64,000 bases of DNA from CAVXFB01 sp963760935. Lineage in GTDB: Bacteria > Planctomycetota > Planctomycetia > Pirellulales > Thermoguttaceae. Numbering within the stretch: position 1 is the stretch's first letter; each line of letters starts with the position of its first letter. Made by a program: the position numbers and the translations under genes. Under the pieces are notes generated by a model that had not been told where the DNA came from, searched no databases, and worked only from the letters and a program-made list of their open reading frames with translations. Of this stretch, positions 9,089 through 18,788 are shown in pieces. The stretch covers positions 620,001-684,000 of the forward strand of contig CAVXFB010000006.1 in NCBI GenBank assembly GCA_963760935.1, given 5' to 3'.

Positions 9089-10234
9089 TTAAGCGGTATC
9101 GCGTGACACCGCGACGGATTCGCTCCAGACGGCCTCCAATGCTCTGACACTATTGTGAATATTGAAGGAGCTATTTTCGATAACGCGAAGACTCTGCATG
9201 CGGTGGGCATCCGACCGCCGGCAGCCCAAGACCGCGGCCGCCCAGTCGCTACTGGACCGTTGGAGACTCAGTCGGTGGATTAGTGGACGGTATAGGTCGG
9301 CCTCGGACGGGATAACATCGGAGGTCACGCAAGGCAAACCGGCCGCCTGGGCCTCGACCAGCACAAGCCCCAAGCCTTCGTATAGCGAAGGAAACACGAA
9401 CACGTCCATGGCACCACGCATGAGCCTGGGTACATCCGCGCGAACCCCGGCGAAAATTACGCGGTCGCGCAGTCCGAGCGCGTTGACCTGCCGCTGGACT
9501 TGCGGTCGCAACGGACCATCACCCACCAGCAGTAGCACGGCTCGCGGTTGATGTCGAATGACTTCACTAATAACCTTCACGAGGAAGGAATGGTTTTTCG
9601 GTTGTTCCAAACGCCCCACGTGCCCCAGCACCAATGCGTTGGCCGGGATGCCAAGTTCGGCTCGAACGACGGCTGACTCTACGGGCACGGAGAACGGCTC
9701 CAGGTCGACGCCGCAATGGAGAATCTGCCGGCGTGGGCCTTCCCGCCAGTCAGAGCCGAACAGCGAGAGCCCCGCCTCGCGGCTGCAGGCCACCTGTGAC
9801 GTGGCACTGCGGCGTATCCAATAATGGCATACACGGATGTAGCCACGTCGGGTAAGCGAGGCCCGCGCGGCGAAAGCTCTCGTGTCGGAATGGCTATGGG
9901 CAATACGAACCGGGACTCGGTAATCGTGGGCCAGCTTCAGCACAAGACCGCTGAAGCCGTGGACGTGACTGTGGACTACGTCGTAAGGACCGTTCTCGCG
10001 CAAGATACGTTTGAAGTTGTGGGCGTAGCGCCACGGACGGGACGGCGTCAGGCACGGGATCAGGCGACAGCCGAGGGTCCGCAGTTCGTCGTCATAGGCG
10101 CCCTGCGACAGCGTGTGCACCAGGAAATCCATCTGGAACTTCCGTCGATCGATATGTTTGGCAACCTGCATGAGCCAGGTTTCAATTCCGGCGCGATTCA
10201 TGCCCCCAACGACGTGAAGAATACGCAGAGTCAT
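9089..10234 (-). CDS. glycosyltransferase family 4
   Basis: GT-B glycosyltransferase of about 381 residues. It opens MTLRILHVVGGMNRAGIETW, a very typical GT4 N-terminus with the glycine-rich acceptor loop. It contains DVVHSHVHGFSGLV, then the donor-site GHVGRLEQPKNHSFLV and YEGLGLVLVEAQAAGLPCV (E-x7-E). The start at 10234 gives an ATGA overlap with the stop codon of the flippase gene, a strong sign of coupling. A longer frame from 10291 would overlap the flippase by 60 bases and lacks homology. It likely adds one of the middle sugars of the repeat unit. Confidence 0.88.
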   Translation of the reverse strand: MTLRILHVVGGMNRAGIETWLMQVAKHIDRRKFQMDFLVHTLSQGAYDDELRTLGCRLIPCLTPSRPWRYAHNFKRILRENGPYDVVHSHVHGFSGLVLKLAHDYRVPVRIAHSHSDTRAFAARASLTRRGYIRVCHYWIRRSATSQVACSREAGLSLFGSDWREGPRRQILHCGVDLEPFSVPVESAVVRAELGIPANALVLGHVGRLEQPKNHSFLVKVISEVIRHQPRAVLLLVGDGPLRPQVQRQVNALGLRDRVIFAGVRADVPRLMRGAMDVFVFPSLYEGLGLVLVEAQAAGLPCVTSDVIPSEADLYRPLIHRLSLQRSSSDWAAAVLGCRRSDAHRMQSLRVIENSSFNIHNSVRALEAVWSESVAVSRDTA

Positions 10235-11550
10235 ACGCGATTTGCTCTGTTCCCAAAAAAGGATGGCGGTCGCAATAATATGCCGAAGCATAAGGCGTTA
10301 ACCACAGCCGACAGGATCATCGACAGCGATGCGCCCAACATCCCAAAGTGCGGAACTAGTATCCAACAGGAGGCCAATGACGTCAGTGTAGCGGCAACCA
10401 GGATCACCGGCTGATAGCCGAGCCGATGGCAGGCCGTGGCGCCAAATCCCAACATCGAGGCCACGTACGAAACCGCAGAAGCGACCATTATCCAGACGAA
10501 GAGGGACGCGTAGGCAGCATATTCCGGTTGATAGATGATCGCAAGGATCGGGCGGCCGGCGACCGCTGCCGCCGCGATGCCGCCGCCGCCGACTATGGCT
10601 CCGATGCCGATGAGCTTAGCCATCAGCGATCGAAATTCAACGGCATTACCGGTGCCATAGAATCCCGCCAAACGCGGACTTGCTGCCTGTCCAAGTGCGC
10701 ACACGACCGTCGATCCGACAACCATGAGATAACTGACGCCCGCGAATATGCCGAGTTGCCGTTCACCGAGAATACGCTCGATAAAGTAACGGGGGATACT
10801 GGCGTTCAATGAGATCAACATCGCGGTGATGCCGAGCGGCAGCGATTGGATCGCCAGACCGAGAAGCGTCCGCAGCGCGTTGCGGCGGCCGATCGGCTTC
10901 CCTTGTCCGACGTCAACTTGAGGGCTATGTATGTGCTTGCGCACCCACCTGGCATTGGGTACATCGTACAGTCCGAGAATCGCCAACTTCGCCGCCGCAA
11001 TGGCAGCAAGGCCGGCGTTCACACTGCCGCATTGGACCAAAGCAGCGGCAAGGGCCGCCAGTGAGAGCAGGCCCTTGAGCATCATCGAGAGGGCAATCCG
11101 GTCCATCCGCTGATGTTGTTGCAGCAATCCGTAGATCACATCACTAACCGAGTCGATGGCGCCCAGCATCGCCACTGCCAGGATGATATAGGCCAAGTTC
11201 CCACGATACCCCACAACCCACACGATGCCACCAATTGCCGCTAAAGCCAAGATTGTGGTCGTAAACCGCAGTCGGACGTAGTCGACAAAGTCGTATGCAA
11301 AGCCAGTATCGGTAGCCTGCACGGCGCGCAGTTGGAGCATCGAAAACACCATCACTGGACTGGCCACCGCCAAACCGAGCGCAAACTGGCCCACCATTTC
11401 GATCGTGCCAAACTTAGCGAGGACCGACAGGATGCCCCATTGACAGCCGGCGTAAACCACATTGCCGGCGAGAGTCCAAGAAAAGTTGGACTTCAACGAA
11501 AGGCCAGCCAGCGCCGTGCGTCGCTGAGAAAGAACTGCGTTGTCCATCAT
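10231..11550 (-). CDS. polysaccharide flippase, Wzx/MATE-like
   Basis: Lipid-linked oligosaccharide flippase of about 439 residues, with twelve or more hydrophobic helices across its length. It starts with LKSNFSWTLAGNVVYAGCQWG, the first helix pattern of the polysaccharide-transport branch of the MOP superfamily. The likely start is ATG at 11550 (MMDNAVLSQRR). Codons upstream to 11805 are open but have no membrane or family character. The 3' end overlaps the next GT4 gene by the ATGA arrangement at 10231-10234. Placement between the dehydratase and glycosyltransferase genes supports a Wzx/Wzy-dependent export route. Confidence 0.82.
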   Translation of the reverse strand: MMDNAVLSQRRTALAGLSLKSNFSWTLAGNVVYAGCQWGILSVLAKFGTIEMVGQFALGLAVASPVMVFSMLQLRAVQATDTGFAYDFVDYVRLRFTTTILALAAIGGIVWVVGYRGNLAYIILAVAMLGAIDSVSDVIYGLLQQHQRMDRIALSMMLKGLLSLAALAAALVQCGSVNAGLAAIAAAKLAILGLYDVPNARWVRKHIHSPQVDVGQGKPIGRRNALRTLLGLAIQSLPLGITAMLISLNASIPRYFIERILGERQLGIFAGVSYLMVVGSTVVCALGQAASPRLAGFYGTGNAVEFRSLMAKLIGIGAIVGGGGIAAAAVAGRPILAIIYQPEYAAYASLFVWIMVASAVSYVASMLGFGATACHRLGYQPVILVAATLTSLASCWILVPHFGMLGASLSMILSAVVNALCFGILLRPPSFFGNRANRV

Positions 11551-11915
11551 TACAGTAAATTCATCCACTGAAATTCGTCCGGATGGACCGACGATGCGTT
11601 GTCTGGCGAGGGCTTCCGCTCTGTTTTCGGACCCAGTATCGGCGTGGTCGACTTGCACGTACTTGGGTCCGCGTCCGCCGGCACGTCGTCCGTAAGCGGC
11701 ACACAAAACGCATGGGTCGGCAGATAATCGTGATTTTGAATCATGGTCTTCTTTCCCAACAAGAAAGTGGTAGGTCGAAGCGCACTCCGTCCCCGTCGGT
11801 GGCAATCATGGATTGTTGAGCCACTTCAATCGCTGGCAGCGGCTGGCATCCTGCTGCCGTTGCCAACAGATGCGCACACACCACCGATCACGTCACACTC
11901 TGCCACAAATATCAA
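11551..11915. other. intergenic region inside the EPS cluster
   Basis: These 365 bases separate the membrane dehydratase gene (which ends at 11916) from the flippase. Open frames exist on the minus strand, including a 70-codon one at 11550-11762, but none shows a family resemblance or a clear ribosome binding site. It could hold a small peptide gene or an internal promoter. I see no compelling hairpin. Confidence 0.45.
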
Positions 11916-13793
11916 TCACGCCGCCGTACGCTGGCGCGATCCACGCTTGACGTCTCTCTGCCGATATCCGCACACTAATTGCCTTAGCTGTTCGATGATT
12001 GCTTCCGGATTGTCCCGAGCGAGCTGTTCGAGTTGCTCAATGGCGTTGTGGATATCGCCGATGCGCGGCGGCTTGTGCTCCGCCACGATGATTTTCTGGT
12101 GACACGTAGGCAGCAATTGCTCGCCGGCAATATGCAACTCCTCGTAAAGCTTCTCGCCGGGCCGCAGTCCGACGAACTCGATGTCGATATCGTTGCCGAC
12201 GCGAAGTCCGGAGAGACGAATCATGTCGGTGGCCAAGTCGACGATCCGCACCGGCTCGCCCATGTCCAACAAGAGGATTTGGCCGCTTTGACCGATTGCC
12301 CCCGCCTGGATCACCAGTCGCGAAGCCTCGGGAATCGTCATGAAATACCGGCGCATCTCCGGGTCGGTGACCGTTACCGGACCGCCGGCGGCGATCTGCT
12401 GTCGGAACAATTGCACCACGCTGCCGGCCGAATCCAGGACATTGCCGAACCGCACCGTGACAAAGCGGGTCGGCGACCGGTTGGCCAACGACTGGATGTA
12501 CAGCTCCGCTACGCGTTTGCACGCGCCCATCACGCTGGTTGGATTGACGGCCTTATCGGTCGAAATCATCACCAGCGATTCCGTGCGATATTCCATGGCC
12601 AGATCGGCCAGGGTCCGCGTGGCGGTGACGATGTTTCGCACGGCCTCCTGCGGGTGTTGCTCCATTAGCGGTACGTGTTTGTAGGCGGCGGCGTGAAATA
12701 TGACGTGCGGCCGATGGTGCATCAGCACGCGGCGCATGCGCACCGGATCGAGGACATCCGCGATACATACGTCGATTTGTATGTCGTTGGCCAACGGCCG
12801 CAGTTCCCGTTCCAGGAAGAACTGGCCCGTCTCGGCGCGGTCGATCATGACGATCCGCTCGGGAGAGAATTGCAGCAATTGCCGGCAGATTTCCGATCCG
12901 ATGCTGCCGGCGCTGCCCGTGACCAAAATCACCCGCCCGTCGATCCATTGACGGATGTCGCGGATGTCGAGGTCCACCGGTTCGCGCTGGAGCAGGTCCT
13001 CGATCGAGACCGGTCGGGGCTTGGTCATAACGCTTCCGTCGATCAGTTGCCGATAATTGGGCACCACGCGGATTTCGCAGCCGCCGTGGCGGGCGTCGTC
13101 CACTAATGTGCGGAGTTGGGCGCCGGCAAGCTCGCCCTGCATGACGACGATCTGCTGTACGCGATGCCGCTCGACAAGCTGATTGATGCACGTGCAGTCG
13201 CCAAGAACAGGCACGCCTTCAACGTGGGCGCCGATGAGTTCCCGGCATTGGTCGATAAAGCCGACGACGTGGTAACGCGGATGGCTGGTGCGGCGGATCA
13301 TCCGCAGCATCGACGCTCCCATGTCGCCCGCTCCGGCAATCACCACCCGCACGCGATCCTCCGGCGAGAAGAGCGACCAGCGGGCTTCGCGCAGTCCACG
13401 CACCAGCGACCGCGCTCCGCCGAGGACTAGCAGCGTCGTCCCCCAATCCAAGAGAAAGACGCTCCGTGGAACCACGGGCAAAGGTCCGAACAGGTATTGG
13501 ATTGTCGCTATAGTCATGAGTGCGCCCGTGGTGGCCTGGGAAAGGACCATGAGGTCGTAGAACGTGACCGAGCGACGCCACCCTTTGCATACTCGCAAAG
13601 CGGCAAACCAGGCAAGCTTCACCGACACAACCCAGCCGACCGTGGCCGAAAAGCAGTAATGCTCACGTGCGGTGAGCTGCCCTTCAAATCGCAACCAAAA
13701 GTCGAGGTAGTAGATGGCGACAAATGCCGGGAGGATGACGACCAGCCCCAGCAAATAGAGATGCTTTCGGCAATATACCGACCAGTCTTTCAT
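11916..13793 (-). CDS. membrane NDP-sugar dehydratase/epimerase (FlaA1/CapD/PglF family)
   Basis: A 625-residue inner-membrane enzyme converting UDP-sugars, typically UDP-GlcNAc to a 4-keto-6-deoxy sugar, the substrate for the DegT aminotransferase of this cluster. Four hydrophobic helices in residues 10-125 are followed by a CoA-binding-like Rossmann domain (VVIAGAGDMGASMLR). The catalytic SDR domain comes next, with VTGSAGSIGSEI near residue 295. Its active-site segment ISTDKAVNPTSVMGACKR replaces the usual YxxxK with the form found in membrane dehydratases. The C-terminus ends with GLRPGEKLYEEL and a basic tail. It lies 43 bases downstream of the Wzc gene in the same operon. Confidence 0.92.
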   Translation of the reverse strand: MKDWSVYCRKHLYLLGLVVILPAFVAIYYLDFWLRFEGQLTAREHYCFSATVGWVVSVKLAWFAALRVCKGWRRSVTFYDLMVLSQATTGALMTIATIQYLFGPLPVVPRSVFLLDWGTTLLVLGGARSLVRGLREARWSLFSPEDRVRVVIAGAGDMGASMLRMIRRTSHPRYHVVGFIDQCRELIGAHVEGVPVLGDCTCINQLVERHRVQQIVVMQGELAGAQLRTLVDDARHGGCEIRVVPNYRQLIDGSVMTKPRPVSIEDLLQREPVDLDIRDIRQWIDGRVILVTGSAGSIGSEICRQLLQFSPERIVMIDRAETGQFFLERELRPLANDIQIDVCIADVLDPVRMRRVLMHHRPHVIFHAAAYKHVPLMEQHPQEAVRNIVTATRTLADLAMEYRTESLVMISTDKAVNPTSVMGACKRVAELYIQSLANRSPTRFVTVRFGNVLDSAGSVVQLFRQQIAAGGPVTVTDPEMRRYFMTIPEASRLVIQAGAIGQSGQILLLDMGEPVRIVDLATDMIRLSGLRVGNDIDIEFVGLRPGEKLYEELHIAGEQLLPTCHQKIIVAEHKPPRIGDIHNAIEQLEQLARDNPEAIIEQLRQLVCGYRQRDVKRGSRQRTAA

Positions 13794-13836
13794 GGTGAGT
13801 TACCAGCCCTGTTTGCCCGAGAAAATGCTCTGGTTC

Positions 13837-16294
13837 TCATGCCACGCGGCGGGGAACGATTAGCGGACGCCGCGCGTCCTCGTCGTCGTTCGGCCCTGCG
13901 CGATCAGTAAACGAGACGTGACTCTCCTCCTCCACTTCATTGGATGTAGTCGCTTCGTCATTGTCCTCTGTTGCGGTATAGCCGTAGGTATATCCATCGC
14001 CGTACCCATAGCTGTGATATCCGTAATAGCCATGCTCTTCGCCGGAACCGGTTCGATTAACGACCAGTCCCAACACGGGAATCTTCATCAAACCGAGTCG
14101 CTCGACGACGCGCATTACTAGACGGCGGCGGTTCTTCGCCGGCTGCACGACCAGGATCACGCCGTCGACCATGCGCCCGATAATGGCCGTATCGGTGGTG
14201 GCCAGCGTTGGTGGACTGTCGATGAGGATTACGTCGTAAACGGTTTCCGCCCAGGCCAGCAACTGCGAGAATCTGGGGCTGCCGAGCAGCTCCGCCGGGT
14301 CGGTAGGCCGCGAGCCGGAAGGGAGCACATCGAGCCCCTTCACACCCGACTCGCGCACGTACAATGGCGCCATCTGCAAAATGTCCGCGTCGGAGCGAAG
14401 AACCTCGCTCAAGCCCCGTGGCCCGCGCATCTCGACCAAGGCCGTCAGTCCCGGGCGCCGCAGGTCGGCGTCGATCAGCAGCGTTCGTTTTTCGGCCTGG
14501 GCGTAGCACACCGCCAGATTTGCCAGCGTAGTGGTTTTGCCATCGCCCGGCTCGGCGCTGGTGACGACAATCTGCCGGGCGTCGGGATGCGTCAACGTCA
14601 ATGCCGTGCGCAACGTGCGGAAGCCCTCGCTGGCGACCGATGTCGGCGCAGACATGCGCGACCAGCGCCTGTAGCCCCGTGGTGGCGGGCACTTCGAGCC
14701 GCTGAACCATTGTCAACAGCGGCAGGCCCAGTCGGCTCTGCATTTCGTCAATCGACCGGAAACGATCGTCCAGGGCATCCAGCAGCGTTACCAACACGAG
14801 CGACAAGGAGAAACCGCCCAACACGGTGATCATCAAGACCAAGCTCAGCCGTGGCGATACCGGACGCGTGGCGACTACGGGTTCTTCGATGACTGCTACG
14901 CGCACTTCCTGACCGTTCTGTTTCAAGTCGAGCGAGGCGATCTGGTTCAGCAACACGTCGTTCATGTCGCCGAGGCGCTTGACGTCTCGCTCCAGGAGTT
15001 CAATCTGGGCCAGTTGGCCGCTGAGATTGATGGCTTCTGCTCGCGTCTCTTCAAATCGGGATTTGAGGATTTCTTCTTTCTTCCGCGATTCGTTGAGCTT
15101 CTGCTGCACCATCTGCACCAGCCAAGGGCCGAGCTGGTTCTTGCGAATTTGCGAAACCCGCTGTCCGATGCGGTCCTGGGCAGATTCTAGGAACTGCTGG
15201 CTGAGGCGTACCTTTTCGGCCAGGGAGATGACTTCCGGATGATTGGGGCCGAGGTTCTGTCGGGCCGTTTGCAGGTCGGCCCGCGCTGTAATCAGATTTT
15301 GTTCGAGGCTGGCTTGCGTATTGGCGTCGCGGCTGCTGAGACCCAGACTGTTCAGCAGCATTTCGCGGCCCACTGTGTCGCCAACCGACATCATGTACTG
15401 CCCGAGGTCCTCGCCGTTTTGCAGGGCCGTTTGCAGCGTGGCCAACAGGGCCTCGTGTTCCACGCGTTGCTTTTGGGCGGCGATCAAGGCATCGTTGAAG
15501 AACACCGCCCGCTGCACCATGGGGTGCAGCGTCTTGCCGTCGGAGCGAAAGCCCATGTCGGCGAAGTGACGCCGGCACTCTAGCAGTTCGGCTTGTTTTT
15601 GGCTGAGCTTTTCGGCCTGTTCTTCGCGCTCCTTGGTGAGCATCCGGCTCATTTCGCCGGCCGTCCCTTTGTGCATGCGGTCCATGAAGCTGAGATACGA
15701 CTGAACGATCGCCCGCACGACGTTGACGGCTGCCCGAGGGTCTTTGGAGCGGTAGCTCACGTCGAGAATACTCGTGGATCGGATCGCCTTGGCAGTCAAA
15801 TTATCCTGTAGAGCGGCGATCCAGCGTTCCGGGGGCTTGTCGGCCAAATCGACGCGGTCGGCCGGCGCAAGCACTTTCAGCGCGCCTTCGAGCACCTTGG
15901 CGCTGCTGAGCATCTTCTCGAACGTCGGCATCGTGTTCTGTCGCAACGACTCGTCATTGGTGATCGACGTATCGAGTTGGTCGTGGCCGATCTGCGTGAC
16001 CAGCAACCCGGCCTTGGCCGCGTAGCGACGCGGCGCCGTGGCATAGTACAACGCACCCAGTAGCGCGGCCGCCGCCATGACGGCCACCACGAGGTTCCTG
16101 CGATAGCGCACAGCCAGCACCAGCCGCAGAAGGCTATGGGCAAGCTGGGTCGTCGACTGGAATTCCGGCTCGCTATAATCGTTGTGCCCAGCGGGCGGTG
16201 TCTGCACCATGCTTACGATCGCGCCAAGGAATGACGAAAATAGGACGAGAGCGAGGCAATAGCTCACGCCGCGATGCGGTCGGCGTGCCTCCAT
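13837..16294 (-). CDS. Wzc-type polysaccharide co-polymerase/tyrosine kinase (frameshifted)
   Basis: Chain-length regulator and BY-kinase for exopolysaccharide export. The first frame (from 16294, or more likely the inner ATG at 16210, MVQTPPAGHND) gives the Wzz domain. It has a transmembrane helix (NLVVAVMAAAALLGALYYA), a long coiled-coil periplasmic part, and a second helix (LSLVLMITVLGGFSLSLVLV). Near 14650 the frame changes by one base; the second frame carries the kinase. Kinase motifs are Walker A SAEPGDGKTTTLANLA, Walker A' TLLIDADLRRPG and Walker B VILIDSPP. A Tyr/Gly cluster follows (HGYYGYHSYGYGDGYTYGY), the likely autophosphorylation tail. A natural CapA/CapB split is unlikely because the frames would overlap by 600 bases. 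Reconstructed length is about 815 residues. Confidence 0.82.
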
Positions 16295-16618
16295 TCCCTC
16301 ACGATTAGGGGGCGGAGAGTACTAAATGGCGTCTGTCGGCGTCAATGCCGATTTCGGCCACTCGTGGGGGAAATCTGCGCCGGCTGTAATTCAATTGACG
16401 GGTGGGGCAGACATTTTTGCCAGACGACGCGAACGGGTCACGTCCATCCTTTCGCGACAGACGCAACGGCCGTCCACATACGTGTGAGCCGAAACATGGA
16501 CAAGACCTCGGGATTTGCAGTTTTCGTAAGCCGGCAAGCAGGGGACTTGCGGGATTCTGGCGAAAAACGATAATCGTCTTTGCCTCCGTGGACCTCCTCG
16601 TTGCTCAAGGACTTATCT
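16295..16618. other. divergent intergenic region between EPS operon and symporter
   Basis: These 324 bases separate the leftward EPS operon from the rightward symporter and should hold both promoters. I could not find a pair of boxes with good spacing on either strand. The region contains no convincing gene. Confidence 0.5.
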
Positions 16619-18433
16619 ATGGAAAGTATTTCGCTCGGCCGCGTCGACTACGCCGTCCTCATCGTCTATACGCTCTTCGTCCTTGGCATCGGCTCGGCCC
16701 TGAAGCGGTACATGAAGAGCAGCACCGATTTCTTCCTCTCCGGCCGTTCGATTCCGGCGTGGATTACCGGGCTGGCCTTCATTTCGGCCAACCTCGGCGC
16801 CCAGGAAGTGATCGGCATGGGGGCCTCGGGCGCCAAGTACGGCATGATGACCTGCCACTTCTATTGGCTCGGAGCGATTCCCGCCATGGCGTTCGTGGGC
16901 ATCTTCATGATGCCGTTCTACTATGGCTCGCGGGCCAGATCCGTGCCCGAATACCTCAAGCTTCGGTTCGACGAGAAGACCCGGGGCTTCAATGCCGTCT
17001 CGTTCGCCGTCATGACCCTCTTCTCCTCCGGCGTGTCGATGTATGCGTTGGCGATGCTTATGGAGCTGTTGCTGGGATGGAACTTCCATTTCAGTCTGTT
17101 CGCGTCGGCTTTGATCGTGCTCTTCTATGTCTTCCTCGGCGGATTGACCTCGGCCATCTATAACGAGGTGCTCCAGTTCTTTCTGATCGTGCTAGGGTTC
17201 CTGCCGCTGGTGTTCTTGGGCCTGAAGGATGTGGGCGGTTGGAGCGGACTCGTAGCGAAACTCAACACGGTCGCCATCAACCAGCACTATGCCGCCGGAA
17301 CGTGGACCGACACATGGAAACACGTGGGCACGCCGGGCGACAATCCGATGGGCGTCGAGTGGTTTGGCCTGGTTATGGGGCTGGGTTTCGTGCTGTCGTT
17401 CGGCTATTGGTGCACCGATTTCCTGGTCGTGCAGCGAGCAATGGCCGCCAATTCGATGTCGGCCGCCCGTCGCACGCCGCTGATTGCCGCTATCCCGAAA
17501 ATGCTCTTCCCGGCACTGGTCATTATCCCCGGCATGATCGCCATGGTTGCCGTTCCCCGACAGTACAAAACCAGCGACGGAAGCGCTGCGGCCGCCTTTG
17601 CTCCGGCCCACGGCATCATTCCGCCCAAAATCGAGACCAACGCCGAGGGCCAACAGGTGCCGGTGCTGAACCCGGAGACGGGCAAACCGGTGCCCAACTT
17701 CGATCTTGCCACGCCCATGATGCTCATCCACTATTTTCCCACGGGCTTGCTCGGGCTCGGACTGACCGCGCTGATGGCCTCGTTCATGTCGGGCATGGCC
17801 GGCAACGTCACGGCGTTCAATACGGTTTGGACTTACGATATCTACCAGAGCTACATCGCACCCAACCGCTCCGATAACCATTACCTGTGGATGGGTCGGA
17901 TGGCCACGGTGTTCGGCATCGCGCTGAGCATCCTCACCGCTTACGCGGCGACGCAGTTCAATAACATTATGGACGTGCTGCAACTCGTGTTCAGCTTCGT
18001 CAATGCGCCGTTGTTCGCTACCTTCATGCTCGGCATGTTCTGGCGACGGGCCACCGGCCACGGGGCATTCTTCGGCCTGCTCTCCGGGACGCTGGCCGCC
18101 GCGCTCCATCACGGGCTGACCGTCCCGACCGGCGCCGCCACGTGGCTCAAGGGTGGCTGGCTCGCCTTCGGACACCCACTGAACGTCTACCGCAGTGAAA
18201 TGGCGCAAAACTTCTGGACCGCGATCTTCGCCTGGACGACGTGTTTCGTGGTGACGATCGTGATCTCGTTGTGCACGCGGCAGCAAAAATCGCCGGAAGA
18301 CCTCAAAGGGCTGGTCTATTCGCTTACGCCGCACGTGGCCAAAGACGAGCATTTGGCCTGGTACGCTCAGCCGGCCACCCTCGCCATTGGCGTCCTGGTA
18401 GCCACCCTGGCCCTGAATATCATCTTCTGGTAA
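16619..18433 (+). CDS. sodium/solute symporter (SSS/SLC5 family)
   Basis: A 604-residue inner-membrane carrier that couples sodium entry to uptake of a solute, most often a sugar, in the SLC5 family. It begins MESISLGRVDYAVLIVYTLFVLG and has some 13-14 hydrophobic segments. Family motifs are FFLSGRSIPAWITGLAFISANLG and, further on, the GLTALMASFMSGMAGNVTAFNTVW region that lines the sodium site. A hydrophilic insertion of about 50 residues near 320-375 (PRQYKTSDGSAAA to NFDLATPM) is unusual. ATG 16619 is chosen with AAGG eight bases upstream, over a TTG at 16580. The galactokinase gene downstream makes galactose or a related sugar a plausible substrate, by inference. Confidence 0.92.
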   Translation: MESISLGRVDYAVLIVYTLFVLGIGSALKRYMKSSTDFFLSGRSIPAWITGLAFISANLGAQEVIGMGASGAKYGMMTCHFYWLGAIPAMAFVGIFMMPFYYGSRARSVPEYLKLRFDEKTRGFNAVSFAVMTLFSSGVSMYALAMLMELLLGWNFHFSLFASALIVLFYVFLGGLTSAIYNEVLQFFLIVLGFLPLVFLGLKDVGGWSGLVAKLNTVAINQHYAAGTWTDTWKHVGTPGDNPMGVEWFGLVMGLGFVLSFGYWCTDFLVVQRAMAANSMSAARRTPLIAAIPKMLFPALVIIPGMIAMVAVPRQYKTSDGSAAAAFAPAHGIIPPKIETNAEGQQVPVLNPETGKPVPNFDLATPMMLIHYFPTGLLGLGLTALMASFMSGMAGNVTAFNTVWTYDIYQSYIAPNRSDNHYLWMGRMATVFGIALSILTAYAATQFNNIMDVLQLVFSFVNAPLFATFMLGMFWRRATGHGAFFGLLSGTLAAALHHGLTVPTGAATWLKGGWLAFGHPLNVYRSEMAQNFWTAIFAWTTCFVVTIVISLCTRQQKSPEDLKGLVYSLTPHVAKDEHLAWYAQPATLAIGVLVATLALNIIFW

Positions 18434-18445
18434 CGGGAACGCCCT

Positions 18446-18649
18446 ATGAACCTCGATGTCCGCCTGCCGATCGGATTGATGTTTGCCATCGTTGGCGCGA
18501 TCCTGGCTGTCTTCGGCCTGTTCTCCGATCGGAGCATTTATCAACGTTCGCTAGGCATCAACGTGAATCTCGGCTGGGGCTGTGTACTATTGGCCTTTGG
18601 TCTCTTCATGCTGCTGATGGCCTATCGCGCCTACAGACGACAACGTTAG
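18446..18649 (+). CDS. small two-helix membrane protein
   Basis: A 67-residue protein with two hydrophobic segments (LMFAIVGAILAVFGLF and WGCVLLAFGLFMLLMAY) and a basic end, YRAYRRQR. It starts 12 bases after the symporter stop, so it is cotranscribed and may be an accessory subunit of that carrier. I do not recognise a named family. After it, at about 18669-18687, lies a small hairpin (CTCTCT/AGAGAG) without a T run. Confidence 0.75.
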   Translation: MNLDVRLPIGLMFAIVGAILAVFGLFSDRSIYQRSLGINVNLGWGCVLLAFGLFMLLMAYRAYRRQR

Positions 18650-18788
18650 GATCGTAGCGCCACAGCCCCTCTCTCATTGGAAGAGAGCTACGGGGTGGGC
18701 TTCTTCGTCCAACGAAACATTTTGTTGCTTTACTTGACGCGTGCCGCACGTCCTCACACGTGCTCCTCACATCCATTCCCTCCTGACT

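Noticed and set aside
11550..11762. A 70-codon minus-strand open frame in the EPS intergenic gap
   Set aside because: No family resemblance, no clear ribosome binding site; kept only as a possibility in the gap entry.
14057..14655. A natural split into separate CapA-like and CapB-like genes instead of a frameshifted Wzc
   Set aside because: The two frames would overlap for 600 bases and the first would run through the kinase as an arginine-rich shadow. A one-base shift gives a normal Wzc.
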